Origin: Alistipes sp. CAG:268
GTDB taxonomy: Bacteria; Bacteroidota; Bacteroidia; Bacteroidales; Rikenellaceae
Direction: 5' to 3'
NCBI GenBank assembly: GCA_000434235.1
Contig: FR891994.1
Span: 10,340-23,137, forward strand
Length of the DNA: 12,798 bases
The position numbers were made by a program, and so were the translations under genes. This document shows, in pieces, positions 1 through 9,043 of the stretch; within the stretch, counting starts at the first letter, position 1, and each line of letters begins with the position of its first letter. A model generated the notes under the pieces. That model made no database searches and was not told the DNA's origin. It saw only the letters and a list, made by a program, of their open reading frames with translations.

Positions 1-827
1 TGCCCCGCCGCTTCGGCGACCGCAAGCCGGGACAGCACGCCTCCAGGCCGGCCTTCCGCAAGGAGAACTCCAAGCCGGCCTCCTACCCGAAATACGATCC
101 CGCGAAGCAGTCGGGCGAGATGCGCCTGAACCGTTTCCTGGCCCAGTCGGGCATCTGCTCGCGCCGCGAGGCCGACGATTTCATCACCGCGGGCCTCGTG
201 TCGGTGAACGGGCAGATCGTTACGGAACTCGGCACGAAGGTGCTGCCGACCGACGAGGTGAAGTTCAACGACAGCCGCGTGCAGGGCGAGAAGAAGGTCT
301 ACCTTGTGCTCAACAAGCCCAAGGGTTACGTGACCTCGCTCGACGATCCGCATGCCGGCAAGACGGTCATGGAGCTGGTCAAGGGGGCCTGCACGGAGCG
401 GATCTATCCGGTGGGGCGCCTCGACAAGAACAGCCTCGGGCTGCTGCTCTTCACCAACGACGGTGACCTGACCAAGCAGCTCACGCATCCCTCCTACCGC
501 AAGAAGAAGATCTATCAGGTGACGCTCGACAAGCCCCTGACGCGCGCCGACATGGACCGCATCGCCGAGGGCATCACGCTCGAGGACGGCGAGATCTTCG
601 CCGACGAGATCTCCTACGTCAAGGAGAACAAGCAGGAGGTGGGCATCGAGATCCACTCGGGCCGCAACCGCATCGTGCGCCGCATTTTCGAGTTCCTGGG
701 TTACACGGTGACCAAGCTCGACCGCGTCTACTATGCGGGCCTCACGAAGAAGAACCTCAAGCGCGGTGCCTGGCGTTTCCTCTCGCGCGAGGAGGTCGAG
801 CGGCTCAAGTCCGGACAATACGAGTAG
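1..827 (+). CDS. rRNA pseudouridine synthase, RsuA/RluB family (5'-partial)
   Basis: Isomerises a specific uridine of ribosomal RNA to pseudouridine in the cytoplasm. Numbering from the internal Met at 120, residues 1-60 form an S4 RNA-binding domain (MRLNRFLAQSGICSRREAD). The synthase domain follows, with the family motif GRLDKNSLGLLLFTNDG at 99-115 carrying the expected catalytic Asp102, and the late motif GRNRIVRRIFEFLGY at 181-195. The frame stays open upstream to the window edge. Those 39 codons (from base 3) encode a basic, Pro/Arg/Lys-rich stretch, like the disordered N-terminal extensions usual in Bacteroidetes members, so the true start probably lies outside the window and the Met at 120 is internal. 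The family is clear. Whether it acts on 23S rRNA (RluB/RluF-like) or 16S rRNA (RsuA-like) cannot be read from this sequence. It is convergent with the next gene. Confidence 0.93.
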   Translation, partial: PRRFGDRKPGQHASRPAFRKENSKPASYPKYDPAKQSGEMRLNRFLAQSGICSRREADDFITAGLVSVNGQIVTELGTKVLPTDEVKFNDSRVQGEKKVYLVLNKPKGYVTSLDDPHAGKTVMELVKGACTERIYPVGRLDKNSLGLLLFTNDGDLTKQLTHPSYRKKKIYQVTLDKPLTRADMDRIAEGITLEDGEIFADEISYVKENKQEVGIEIHSGRNRIVRRIFEFLGYTVTKLDRVYYAGLTKKNLKRGAWRFLSREEVERLKSGQYE

Positions 828-931
828 CGCACGGCGCCGGGCCTGCCGCAAGGCCGCGGGCTCGGGTGCGGGGTTGCGCGCCGATGGTAGCATGCCGCCC
901 TGCCGCGTCGCCCGAACATACCGGAACATAC

Positions 932-986
932 GGGAAATCCCCGGACGGAAGTACCTGCAAGGGTACGGTTCCGTCCGGGGATTCCC
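932..986. terminator. Long hairpin between convergent genes, probable bidirectional terminator
   Basis: Left arm 932-955 (GGGAAATCCCCGGACGGAAGTACC) is nearly the reverse complement of right arm 962-986, with a one-base bulge near the base, a small internal mismatch near the tip, and a loop of about 6 nt. It lies about 105 bp beyond both the pseudouridine synthase stop (827) and the minus-strand protease stop (1092). Only TTTC follows on the plus strand and there is no clear U-tract on the minus strand. It is therefore not a textbook intrinsic terminator, but its position between converging genes suggests transcript ending or 3'-end stabilisation. The rest of 828-1091 holds no convincing gene. 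Confidence 0.6.
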
Positions 987-1091
987 TTTCTGCGGATGCC
1001 GGGGCCGGGTCTGCGGGTGGAGTCCGGAGCGTCGTTTCGGGACCGGCCGGTTTCATCCTCTTCTGCCCACCCCGGTTTTGCGGATGGAGAG

Positions 1092-2582
1092 CTATTCGTG
1101 CGTCGCGCGGTACCAGTTCGTCGCGCGGTTCTCCTCCGTGAATTTCGTCGAGGGCTCGCTGATCGTGATGCCCGAGTAGTGGGTGATGGGGTTCATCCGG
1201 TTGTTGTAGGCCGAATAGAAACCGTCGGTGTGCAGCCGGCTCTCGGGCGGGAAGGCTGCGTCGAAGCACTCCGCGAACTCGTCGAGCAGCGCCGCGTCGC
1301 TGCACCGCACGGAGACGTATTGCCCCATGTCGTAGAACAGGTGCGGCGAGAGCCCCTCGTAGGTTTGCAGCGTGTTGGGGTCGTACTCCGCGGCCGGGGT
1401 CCGGTTGATGCGGCGCATGACGTCGGCCAGACGGTCGATCTCCGACATGACGGCCAGCATGATACATCCCGACTGCATGCGGTAGATGGTCGAGGCATAG
1501 TCGTTCTGGTAGAGGTTCCAGAACTCGTAGCATACGGCCCCGAGGTCGTGCGAGCGTCCCTCGTCGGTGAACATCTGCGGGATGATGCGGTCGTAGGGGA
1601 ACATGATCTCGCACGGCGAGGCGATGACGTGATCGACCGACGCGCGCAGGTCGTAGAGCGTCTCGATGTTGGCCATGAAGCAGTCGTCGAAGAGCAGGAA
1701 GTCGAAGCGGTAGGGCAGTGCCGCGAGGGCGTCGGCCAGCTCCGTGATGTCCATCTCGTAACCCGAGTCGCCGAACGATCGGGTGGGGTAGGCCCCGGGA
1801 GCCGGCTGCCAGTACTCCTTCGCTCCGTCCGACGGCCGCAGGGCTCCGCGTGCGAGTGTGCCGGCCGAGGCCGGCACCCAGGCCTTGCCGTGGCAGCCGA
1901 TGATGAGCCCGTAGCTGAGTGCGGGGGCCTCGTCGGCCAGCTCCGCGAAGAGCGTGTGCACGCTTTCGGGGTCTCCGGCATTGAATTCCGTGTAGGTCTT
2001 CACCTCGCGTGTGGCGCACGAGGCGCTGTTTGAGTCGTAGTAGAGTTCGAACAGTTCGGCCGTGCGCTGGTTTGCGGGCTGCCAGCAGACGAAGATCCGC
2101 CCGTCGCCCGGGGTGTCGGCATCGACGGCGCGGCGGATTCCCTCGATGTTCTGTTCGAAGTAGCTGGCCAGGCTCCGGCCGGGCATGTAGAGCAGCAGGG
2201 TCTGCGCCGCCACGGCCGGGCGCTGCTCGACAGTGACCGTCAGTTCCGGACCGGACTGGGGCATGAAGAGGTGCAGCGAGCCGAGGCTGGTCCGTGCGGT
2301 CGAGGTGTTCGTCTCCGTTGCCGTCAGGGTCACGGAGGTTGTGCCGCGGCCGCCGTGGAGGGGCGAGGCGTCGAATCCCGACCCCGATATCTCGAGTTGC
2401 CACGGCCCGCTGGCCGTCACGTCGAGACGGGCGGTGGCTCCCGCCTCGCTCGGCAGCACGATCTTCTCGGCGGAGAGCGTAAGGCTCGGGCGTTCGGTCT
2501 TGTCGTCCGAGCAGCCCGCCCCGAAGAGCAGGGGCAGGATCAGCAGGCCGGCGGCGAGCCGGCGCAGGAGCGGTGCGGTCAT
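1092..2582 (-). CDS. BACON-domain clostripain-like (C11) cysteine protease lipoprotein
   Basis: Predicted envelope-anchored cysteine endopeptidase of family C11. The 496-residue protein starts with a lipoprotein signal (RR then a hydrophobic run, GAGC, acceptor Cys24). SDDK follows the Cys, resembling the acidic export signal of surface lipoproteins in Bacteroidetes. Residues 33-121 resemble a BACON beta-sandwich (LTLSAEKIVLPSEAG, GPW, ending TVTVEQRP). The protease domain runs from about 127. The dyad is His231 in IIGCHGKAW and Cys301 in FDFLLFDDCFMANIE, followed by ASPCEI. C11 enzymes usually cut after Arg or Lys and mature by cleavage between His and Cys; the 70-residue gap here has several Arg/Lys. 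The start at 2582 is chosen over 2618 because it puts the signal peptide at the N-terminus and gives an ATGA overlap with the upstream stop. The substrate is unknown. Confidence 0.85.
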   Translation of the reverse strand: MTAPLLRRLAAGLLILPLLFGAGCSDDKTERPSLTLSAEKIVLPSEAGATARLDVTASGPWQLEISGSGFDASPLHGGRGTTSVTLTATETNTSTARTSLGSLHLFMPQSGPELTVTVEQRPAVAAQTLLLYMPGRSLASYFEQNIEGIRRAVDADTPGDGRIFVCWQPANQRTAELFELYYDSNSASCATREVKTYTEFNAGDPESVHTLFAELADEAPALSYGLIIGCHGKAWVPASAGTLARGALRPSDGAKEYWQPAPGAYPTRSFGDSGYEMDITELADALAALPYRFDFLLFDDCFMANIETLYDLRASVDHVIASPCEIMFPYDRIIPQMFTDEGRSHDLGAVCYEFWNLYQNDYASTIYRMQSGCIMLAVMSEIDRLADVMRRINRTPAAEYDPNTLQTYEGLSPHLFYDMGQYVSVRCSDAALLDEFAECFDAAFPPESRLHTDGFYSAYNNRMNPITHYSGITISEPSTKFTEENRATNWYRATHE

Positions 2583-3316
2583 TTGTAGGTGCGCGGTTTG
2601 AGGTTGTTGAATTGCCACGTGCGGTCACGCTTGTAGGTGTAACCCTCGGGCTTGTTCCAGTAGACCCGGCCGAAATCGAAGTAGAAGCCGCGGCGCTTCT
2701 TCCCCTCGACCGTGTAGGGGGTGGTCAGCGGCACGAACTCCACCGTGCGGCTGATGATGCGGGCCTTGCCGTAGGAGAGTCCCTCGACCGTCAGCACGTC
2801 GAGTGCGTGGTCGAACATCAGCACGTGGCGCGGGGTTTTCTGCGTGAAGCCGTCGCCCGAGGCGAGGATCGTGCGGATCACGCCGTTCATGCGGTTGGCA
2901 TAGGCCCGCTCCTCGCGGGGATTGCCCAGGGCTCCGTAGGCGTAGGACATCAGGTTGAGGATCTTCGGGCTGAAGGGATCGCGCTTGAGCGCATCCCCTC
3001 CCACCGAGATGATCGCCTCCAGCGTCTCGCGGTCGGGATTGTCCGGGTCGAGCCCCGAGGCGAGCAGCAGCAGCTTGTCCAGGTCGGGGTTCGAGCTGAG
3101 CGGCTTGTAGTCGTCCTGGTAGGCGTAGCCGTAGTAGAGATAGTGGTAGTCGTCGTCGGTGAGGGTCTCGTCCCCGGCGTTGTAGCGCATCATCAGCCCC
3201 GTGTAGTAGTAGGGCGACGAGGAGTCCATCGTCCGGGCGAGGATGTCCTCCTCGTCGGGTACCTTCGCGGCGGCGATCGCCGGCAGCAGCAGGAGCAGCC
3301 AAAAGAGTCGTTTCAT
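2579..3316 (-). CDS. Secreted DUF4919-like protein
   Basis: A 245-residue protein of unknown function. It starts with a signal peptide (MKRLFWLLLLLPAIAAAKVP, likely cleavage after Ala17) and has no Cys at the cleavage site, so it is probably periplasmic or secreted. The Tyr-rich segment PYYYTGLMMRYNAGDETLT at about 35-53 and the following HYLYYGYAYQDDYKPL match my recollection of DUF4919 family proteins from Bacteroidetes. The middle part looks helical and TPR-like (DPFSPKILNLMSYAYGALGN, 113-132), and the end is basic and aromatic (GFYFDFGRVYWNKPEGYTYK). The start at 3316 is preferred to 3370 because it leaves the signal peptide at the very N-terminus. It lies 31 bp after dapA and its TGA overlaps the ATG of the protease gene, so the two are probably made together. 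No catalytic motif is recognised. Confidence 0.78.
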   Translation of the reverse strand: MKRLFWLLLLLPAIAAAKVPDEEDILARTMDSSSPYYYTGLMMRYNAGDETLTDDDYHYLYYGYAYQDDYKPLSSNPDLDKLLLLASGLDPDNPDRETLEAIISVGGDALKRDPFSPKILNLMSYAYGALGNPREERAYANRMNGVIRTILASGDGFTQKTPRHVLMFDHALDVLTVEGLSYGKARIISRTVEFVPLTTPYTVEGKKRRGFYFDFGRVYWNKPEGYTYKRDRTWQFNNLKPRTYK

Positions 3317-3347
3317 AGGCAGTCGGTTTTCCGTAGAGAACGGATTT

Positions 3348-4238
3348 TTACCGCAAATCGTATTCCGCAATCAGCCGTCGGAACTTTTCGCGCAGCGCAG
3401 CGGTCCCCTCGACCAGCGGGAGGCGCATCGTCGGGCCGATCTTGCCCATGACCGAGAGGGCGCACTTCACCCCCACGGGGTTTCCCTCCTCGAAGAGCGC
3501 CTGCACGGCCTCGTCCAATGCGGCGTATTCGCGTCCGGCGGCCTCGAAGTCGCCCTTCTCGGCCAGGTGCACGCACTGCATGAACCGCTGCGGGAAGGCG
3601 TTGGCGGCTACCGAGATCACGCCGTCGCCGCCGCGGCGCATCAACTCGATGGTCAGTGCGTCGTCGCCCGAGAGCACGAGGAATCCCTCGGGACGGTGGT
3701 CGATGATCTGCTGGATCTGTTCGATGTTGCCCGAGGCCTCCTTGATGCCGATGATGTTGGGCACCTCGCGGGCCAGGCGGAGGGTCGTCTCGGCCGTCAT
3801 GTTCACACCCGCGCGGCCCGGGATGTTGTAGAGGATCACCGGCAGCGGGGAGTGCTCCGATACGGTGCGGAAATGCTGGTAGAGCCCCTCCTGTGAGGGC
3901 TTGTTGTAGTAGGGCGTGACGCTCAGGATGGCATCCGCGCCGCGCAGGTCGAACTCCCGCAGCTGATCGAGGACCTCCGAGGTCGAGTTGCCGCCGCAGC
4001 CCATCACCAGCGGCACGCGGCCGGCGATCTGGTTGGTGATGAACATCGCGATCACGGCCCGCTCGGGCATGTAGAGGGTCGGGGTCTCGGCCGTGGTGCC
4101 GAGGGCCACGATATAGTCCACGCCGCCTTCGATCACGTAGTCGATCATGCGGGCCAATGCTTCGTAGTCCACGCGCCCGTCGGCGGTGAAGGGGGTGATC
4201 ATCGCGGCGCCTGCGCCGGAGAGTTTGGATTGCAACAT
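3348..4238 (-). CDS. dapA: 4-hydroxy-tetrahydrodipicolinate synthase
   Basis: Condenses pyruvate with aspartate-4-semialdehyde, the first committed step to diaminopimelate and lysine, in the cytoplasm. The 296-residue (beta/alpha)8 protein has every expected active-site feature: GTTAETPTL with Thr48-Thr49, PYYNKPSQEGLY with Tyr110-Tyr111, Tyr137 and Arg142 in LYNIPGRAG, and the Schiff-base Lys166 in IIGIKEASGNI. The length is normal. The ATG at 4238 gives MLQSKLSGAGAAMITPF, matching family N-termini, and follows an A-rich leader (GTGAAAAACGAC). A GTG start at 4250 would add only MKND and is less likely. It lies 81 bp after ligA and 31 bp before the DUF4919-like gene on the same strand, with no functional link to either. 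Confidence 0.97.
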   Translation of the reverse strand: MLQSKLSGAGAAMITPFTADGRVDYEALARMIDYVIEGGVDYIVALGTTAETPTLYMPERAVIAMFITNQIAGRVPLVMGCGGNSTSEVLDQLREFDLRGADAILSVTPYYNKPSQEGLYQHFRTVSEHSPLPVILYNIPGRAGVNMTAETTLRLAREVPNIIGIKEASGNIEQIQQIIDHRPEGFLVLSGDDALTIELMRRGGDGVISVAANAFPQRFMQCVHLAEKGDFEAAGREYAALDEAVQALFEEGNPVGVKCALSVMGKIGPTMRLPLVEGTAALREKFRRLIAEYDLR

Positions 4239-4301
4239 GTCGTTTTTCACTGTTTTTCGTTGTTCGTTCGGTTGTGCGGCGCCGGCTGCCGGCTGCCGCG
4301 G

Positions 4302-4319
4302 ACCGGGCCGGGGCCCGGT
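4302..4319. repeat. GC-rich inverted repeat directly after the ligA stop
   Basis: ACCGGGCC (4302-4309) and GGCCCGGT (4312-4319) form a perfect 8-bp inverted repeat abutting the ligA stop codon in the 81-bp ligA-dapA spacer. No T-run follows on the minus strand, so it is at most a weak terminator, attenuator or 3'-end stabiliser. A short GCCGGCT direct repeat lies next to it (4281-4295). Confidence 0.4.
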
Positions 4320-6589
<2,270 letters not shown>

Positions 6590-6931
6590 ATGACTACCAA
6601 ACAGAATACCGCGAAGAAACATATCGTAACCAGTTTCCACAATTTGAGTGCCGAATTGCAAGAGGCCGTCCGTGAGAAATATCCGTTGGGATTCACCGAT
6701 GCCATGATGCGGGTGGACAAGCCCAACGGCGACTTTTTCTATGCCGTGCCGTTCGACACGGACGAGGTGGCCTACCTGGTGAAGATTGACGTGAAGATCG
6801 ACAACGGCGCCACCGAGGAGGACGACAAGGACTACTACGACGACGAGATCAAGGGCGCCGACGAGCTTCAGGGCGCCGGCGACGACGACGGCGATTCGGT
6901 GGAGCAGTCCGACGACGACGTGGACATCTGA
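6590..6931 (+). CDS. Conserved-looking small protein with acidic C-terminal tail
   Basis: A 113-residue protein that I cannot name. The N-terminal part (about 10-70) looks like a small folded domain: HIVTSFHNLSAELQEAVREKYPLGF, then KPNGDFFYAVPFDTDEVAYLVKIDVKID, suggesting a helix followed by a beta hairpin or sheet. Residues 76-113 are strongly acidic, with repeated Asp/Glu clusters ending DDDVDI, and are probably disordered; such tails can bind metals or basic partners or mimic DNA. There is no signal peptide or membrane segment, so it is probably cytoplasmic. The start at 6590 (MTTKQNTAKK) is preferred over 6479, because the longer form would translate the A-tracts of the promoter region. 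It lies 17 bp upstream of the LRR lipoprotein gene, so the two are probably co-transcribed. Confidence 0.8.
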   Translation: MTTKQNTAKKHIVTSFHNLSAELQEAVREKYPLGFTDAMMRVDKPNGDFFYAVPFDTDEVAYLVKIDVKIDNGATEEDDKDYYDDEIKGADELQGAGDDDGDSVEQSDDDVDI

Positions 6932-6948
6932 TCCTTTCCCGATACCTT

Positions 6949-7569
6949 ATGATAAGACATGCGCTATCCGTTCTGCTGCTGCTCGGCGCCACGGCCTGCG
7001 GGCTGGCCGACAACGAGCGCGACGAGAAGAACCGGCGTGTCTATCTGAACTTCTACGACAAGACGTTCGAGGCCTTCTGCCTCGGTGAATACGACCTCGA
7101 CGGCGACGGGCGCATCTCCCGTTACGAGGCGCAGCGCGTTCTCTCGCTCGACTGTTCGCAGCGGGGCATCGCGTCGCTCGATGACGTGGCCGAGTTCGCG
7201 AACCTGCGCTCGCTCGATTGCAGCGGGAATCGCCTGACGCGGCTCGATGTCGGCATGCTGGCCCACCTCGAGCGGCTCGACTGTGCGTCGAACGGGCTGA
7301 CCTCGCTCCGTACCGACGGGCTGCGCGCCCTCGTGGAGCTGGACTGTTCGGAGAACCCGCTCCCGCTGCTCGACCTCACGTCGAACGTCTCCCTCACGCG
7401 CTTTGCGGCCCGCGGCTGCGACTTCCGGACACTCGACCTGGCCAACTGTTCGGCCTGGATGGAGTCGGCCGACGTGCGCGGCTGCCGGCAGCTCGAGACC
7501 CTCTACCTGGCCGGGCGGCAGCAGGGCAACTTCTACTACGACGGCATCACGGAGGTCGTGCGCCGCTGA
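6949..7569 (+). CDS. Leucine-rich repeat lipoprotein with an EF-hand loop
   Basis: A 206-residue predicted envelope lipoprotein. The signal peptide MIRHALSVLLLLGATAC ends in a lipobox with Cys17 as lipid acceptor. Residues 49-60 (DLDGDGRISRYE) are a complete EF-hand/dockerin-type calcium loop with acidic residues at 1, 3, 5 and 12. From about 64 come leucine-rich repeats in a strict 21-residue register starting at 86, 107, 128 and 149, with the signature LxxLDCSxNxLxxLD, preceded by one 22-residue unit (64-85) and followed by a degenerate one (170-190). LRR folds usually bind proteins; partner and surface location are unknown. Many repeats carry a Cys in the LDC position. It lies 17 bp after the acidic-tail gene and is followed by a strong terminator. 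The start gives a well-formed signal peptide. Confidence 0.85.
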   Translation: MIRHALSVLLLLGATACGLADNERDEKNRRVYLNFYDKTFEAFCLGEYDLDGDGRISRYEAQRVLSLDCSQRGIASLDDVAEFANLRSLDCSGNRLTRLDVGMLAHLERLDCASNGLTSLRTDGLRALVELDCSENPLPLLDLTSNVSLTRFAARGCDFRTLDLANCSAWMESADVRGCRQLETLYLAGRQQGNFYYDGITEVVRR

Positions 7570-7586
7570 TGCGTGCTTGGCTGATG

Positions 7587-7617
7587 GAGGAGAGCGAAAG
7601 GCTCTCCTCTTTTTTTT
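7587..7617 (+). terminator. Intrinsic terminator after the LRR lipoprotein gene
   Basis: A perfect 9-bp stem, GAGGAGAGC (7587-7595) with GCTCTCCTC (7601-7609), loop GAAAG, followed by eight T residues (7610-7617). It lies 18 bp after the lipoprotein stop and separates that unit from purA. Confidence 0.95.
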
Positions 7618-7678
7618 GCCCGTTTCCGGCTGCGCTTTTGCCGCGAATCGTTTTTTTGAGAAAACTCCCCGCCGCAGA

Positions 7679-7710
7679 TTGGGTGTTTCGGAGAATATTT
7701 TATACCTTTG
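7679..7710 (+). promoter_or_regulatory. Bacteroidetes-type promoter for purA
   Basis: TACCTTTG at 7703-7710 is a perfect match to the Bacteroidetes -7 consensus TAnnTTTG. A TTG at 7679-7681 lies 21 bp upstream, about where the -33 TTG/TTTG element is expected. Transcription would begin near 7716-7720 and leave a leader of about 40 nt. The element overlaps a possible in-frame ATG at 7708, which argues that the purA start is the ATG at 7756. The leader holds a short palindrome, AACCGGTT (7745-7752), of unknown meaning. Confidence 0.75.
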
Positions 7711-7755
7711 GATGCTAAAAATGTCTTTTGTACTCAAAATAATAAACCGGTTACA

Positions 7756-9021
7756 ATGAAAAAAGTAGATGTGATCCTCGGCCTGCAGTGGGGGGACGAG
7801 GGAAAAGGAAAGGTCGTGGATGTGCTGACGCCCCGCTATGAAGTGGTGGCCCGCTTCCAGGGCGGTCCCAATGCCGGTCACACGCTGGAATTCGGCGGTG
7901 AGAAGTATGTCCTGCGTTCGATTCCTTCCGGCATCTTCCAGGGCGGCAAGACCAACATCATCGGCAACGGCGTGGTGCTCGATGCCGTGCTCTTCCGCGA
8001 GGAGGCCGAGGCGCTCGCAGCCAGCGGCCACGACCTGACCCGCCAGCTCTGCATCTCGAAGAAGGCCCACCTGATCCTGCCGACGCACCGCATCCTCGAC
8101 GCAGCCTACGAGGCCGCCAAGGGCAGTGCCAAGATCGGCACCACGGGCAAGGGCATCGGCCCCACCTACACCGACAAGGTGAGCCGCAACGGCATGCGCG
8201 TGGGCGACCTGCTCAGCCCCGACTTCAAGGCGATCTATGCCGCAGCCAAGGCGCGTCACGAAAAGATACTCCGCAGCCTCGACTACGCCTACGACATCAC
8301 GGATCTCGAACGTCAGTGGTTCGAGGCTGTCGAATACCTCAAGCGTTTCCGCATCGTGGACAGCGAGTACTTCATCAACGGCTGCCTGGCCGACGGGAAA
8401 TCGGTGCTGGCCGAAGGGGCGCAGGGCACGCTGCTCGACGTCGATTTCGGCTCGTATCCCTTCGTCACGTCGTCGAACACGGTCTGCGCCGGCGTCTGCA
8501 CCGGTTTGGGCGTGGCCCCGAACCGCATCGGCGAGGTCTACGGCATCTTCAAGGCCTACTGCACGCGCGTGGGCAGCGGTCCCTTCCCCACGGAGCTCTT
8601 CGATGAGACGGGCGACCGCCTCTGCACGCTGGGCCACGAGTTCGGCGCCGTCACGGGCCGCAAGCGCCGCTGCGGGTGGCTGGACCTGGTGGCGCTCAAG
8701 TACGCCATCATGATCGACGGCGTCACGCAGCTCATCATGATGAAGTCCGACGTGATGAACGACTTCGAGACGATCCGCGTGGCCACGGCCTACGAGGTGG
8801 ACGGCGTGCGCACGACGGAGTTCCCCTATTCGATCTCGGGCGAGGTGAAGCCCGTCTATACCGATTTCGAGGGGTGGAAGTGCGACCTGCGCTCGTGCCG
8901 CCGCTACGAGGATTTCCCCGAGGCGTTCAAGCGCTACGTGGAGTTCATCGAGCGTGAGACGGGCGTGCCCGTGAAGATCATCTCGGTGGGTCCCGACCGC
9001 GACGAAACGATCGAAAGATAA
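7756..9021 (+). CDS. purA: Adenylosuccinate synthetase
   Basis: Joins IMP and aspartate using GTP to give adenylosuccinate, the first step of the AMP branch of purine synthesis, in the cytoplasm. The 421-residue protein has the family landmarks: GLQWGDEGKGK (9-19) with catalytic Asp14, GGPNAGHT (36-43) with catalytic His42, the IMP-binding loop GTTGKGIGPTYTDK (128-141), LAEGAQGTLLDVDFGSYP (218-235), and the aspartate-binding/GTP region around VTGRKRRCGWLD (299-310). The length is typical of bacterial PurA. The start at 7756 (MKKVDVILG) is used rather than 7708, because the extra 16 codons would cover the promoter and leader. etfB follows after only 22 bp with no terminator visible, so purA may be the first gene of a purA-etfB-etfA-dehydrogenase transcript. 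Confidence 0.98.
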   Translation: MKKVDVILGLQWGDEGKGKVVDVLTPRYEVVARFQGGPNAGHTLEFGGEKYVLRSIPSGIFQGGKTNIIGNGVVLDAVLFREEAEALAASGHDLTRQLCISKKAHLILPTHRILDAAYEAAKGSAKIGTTGKGIGPTYTDKVSRNGMRVGDLLSPDFKAIYAAAKARHEKILRSLDYAYDITDLERQWFEAVEYLKRFRIVDSEYFINGCLADGKSVLAEGAQGTLLDVDFGSYPFVTSSNTVCAGVCTGLGVAPNRIGEVYGIFKAYCTRVGSGPFPTELFDETGDRLCTLGHEFGAVTGRKRRCGWLDLVALKYAIMIDGVTQLIMMKSDVMNDFETIRVATAYEVDGVRTTEFPYSISGEVKPVYTDFEGWKCDLRSCRRYEDFPEAFKRYVEFIERETGVPVKIISVGPDRDETIER

Positions 9022-9043
9022 GTCAAAACCTATAATACCTGTT

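Noticed and set aside
828..1091. Small gene in the convergent spacer
   Set aside because: The open frames there run on into the antisense of the protease gene and have no conserved-looking product; the hairpin accounts for the visible structure.
805..2628. 607-codon minus-strand frame overlapping the C11 protease
   Set aside because: It is frame-shifted relative to the protease, Arg/Pro-rich, and passes through the convergent hairpin.
4239..4250. GTG start for dapA adding MKND
   Set aside because: The ATG at 4238 matches family N-termini and the added bases look like the A-rich leader common before Bacteroidetes genes.
7711..7755. Riboswitch in the purA leader
   Set aside because: The leader after the likely transcription start is only about 40 nt, too short for a purine aptamer, and shows just an 8-bp palindrome.
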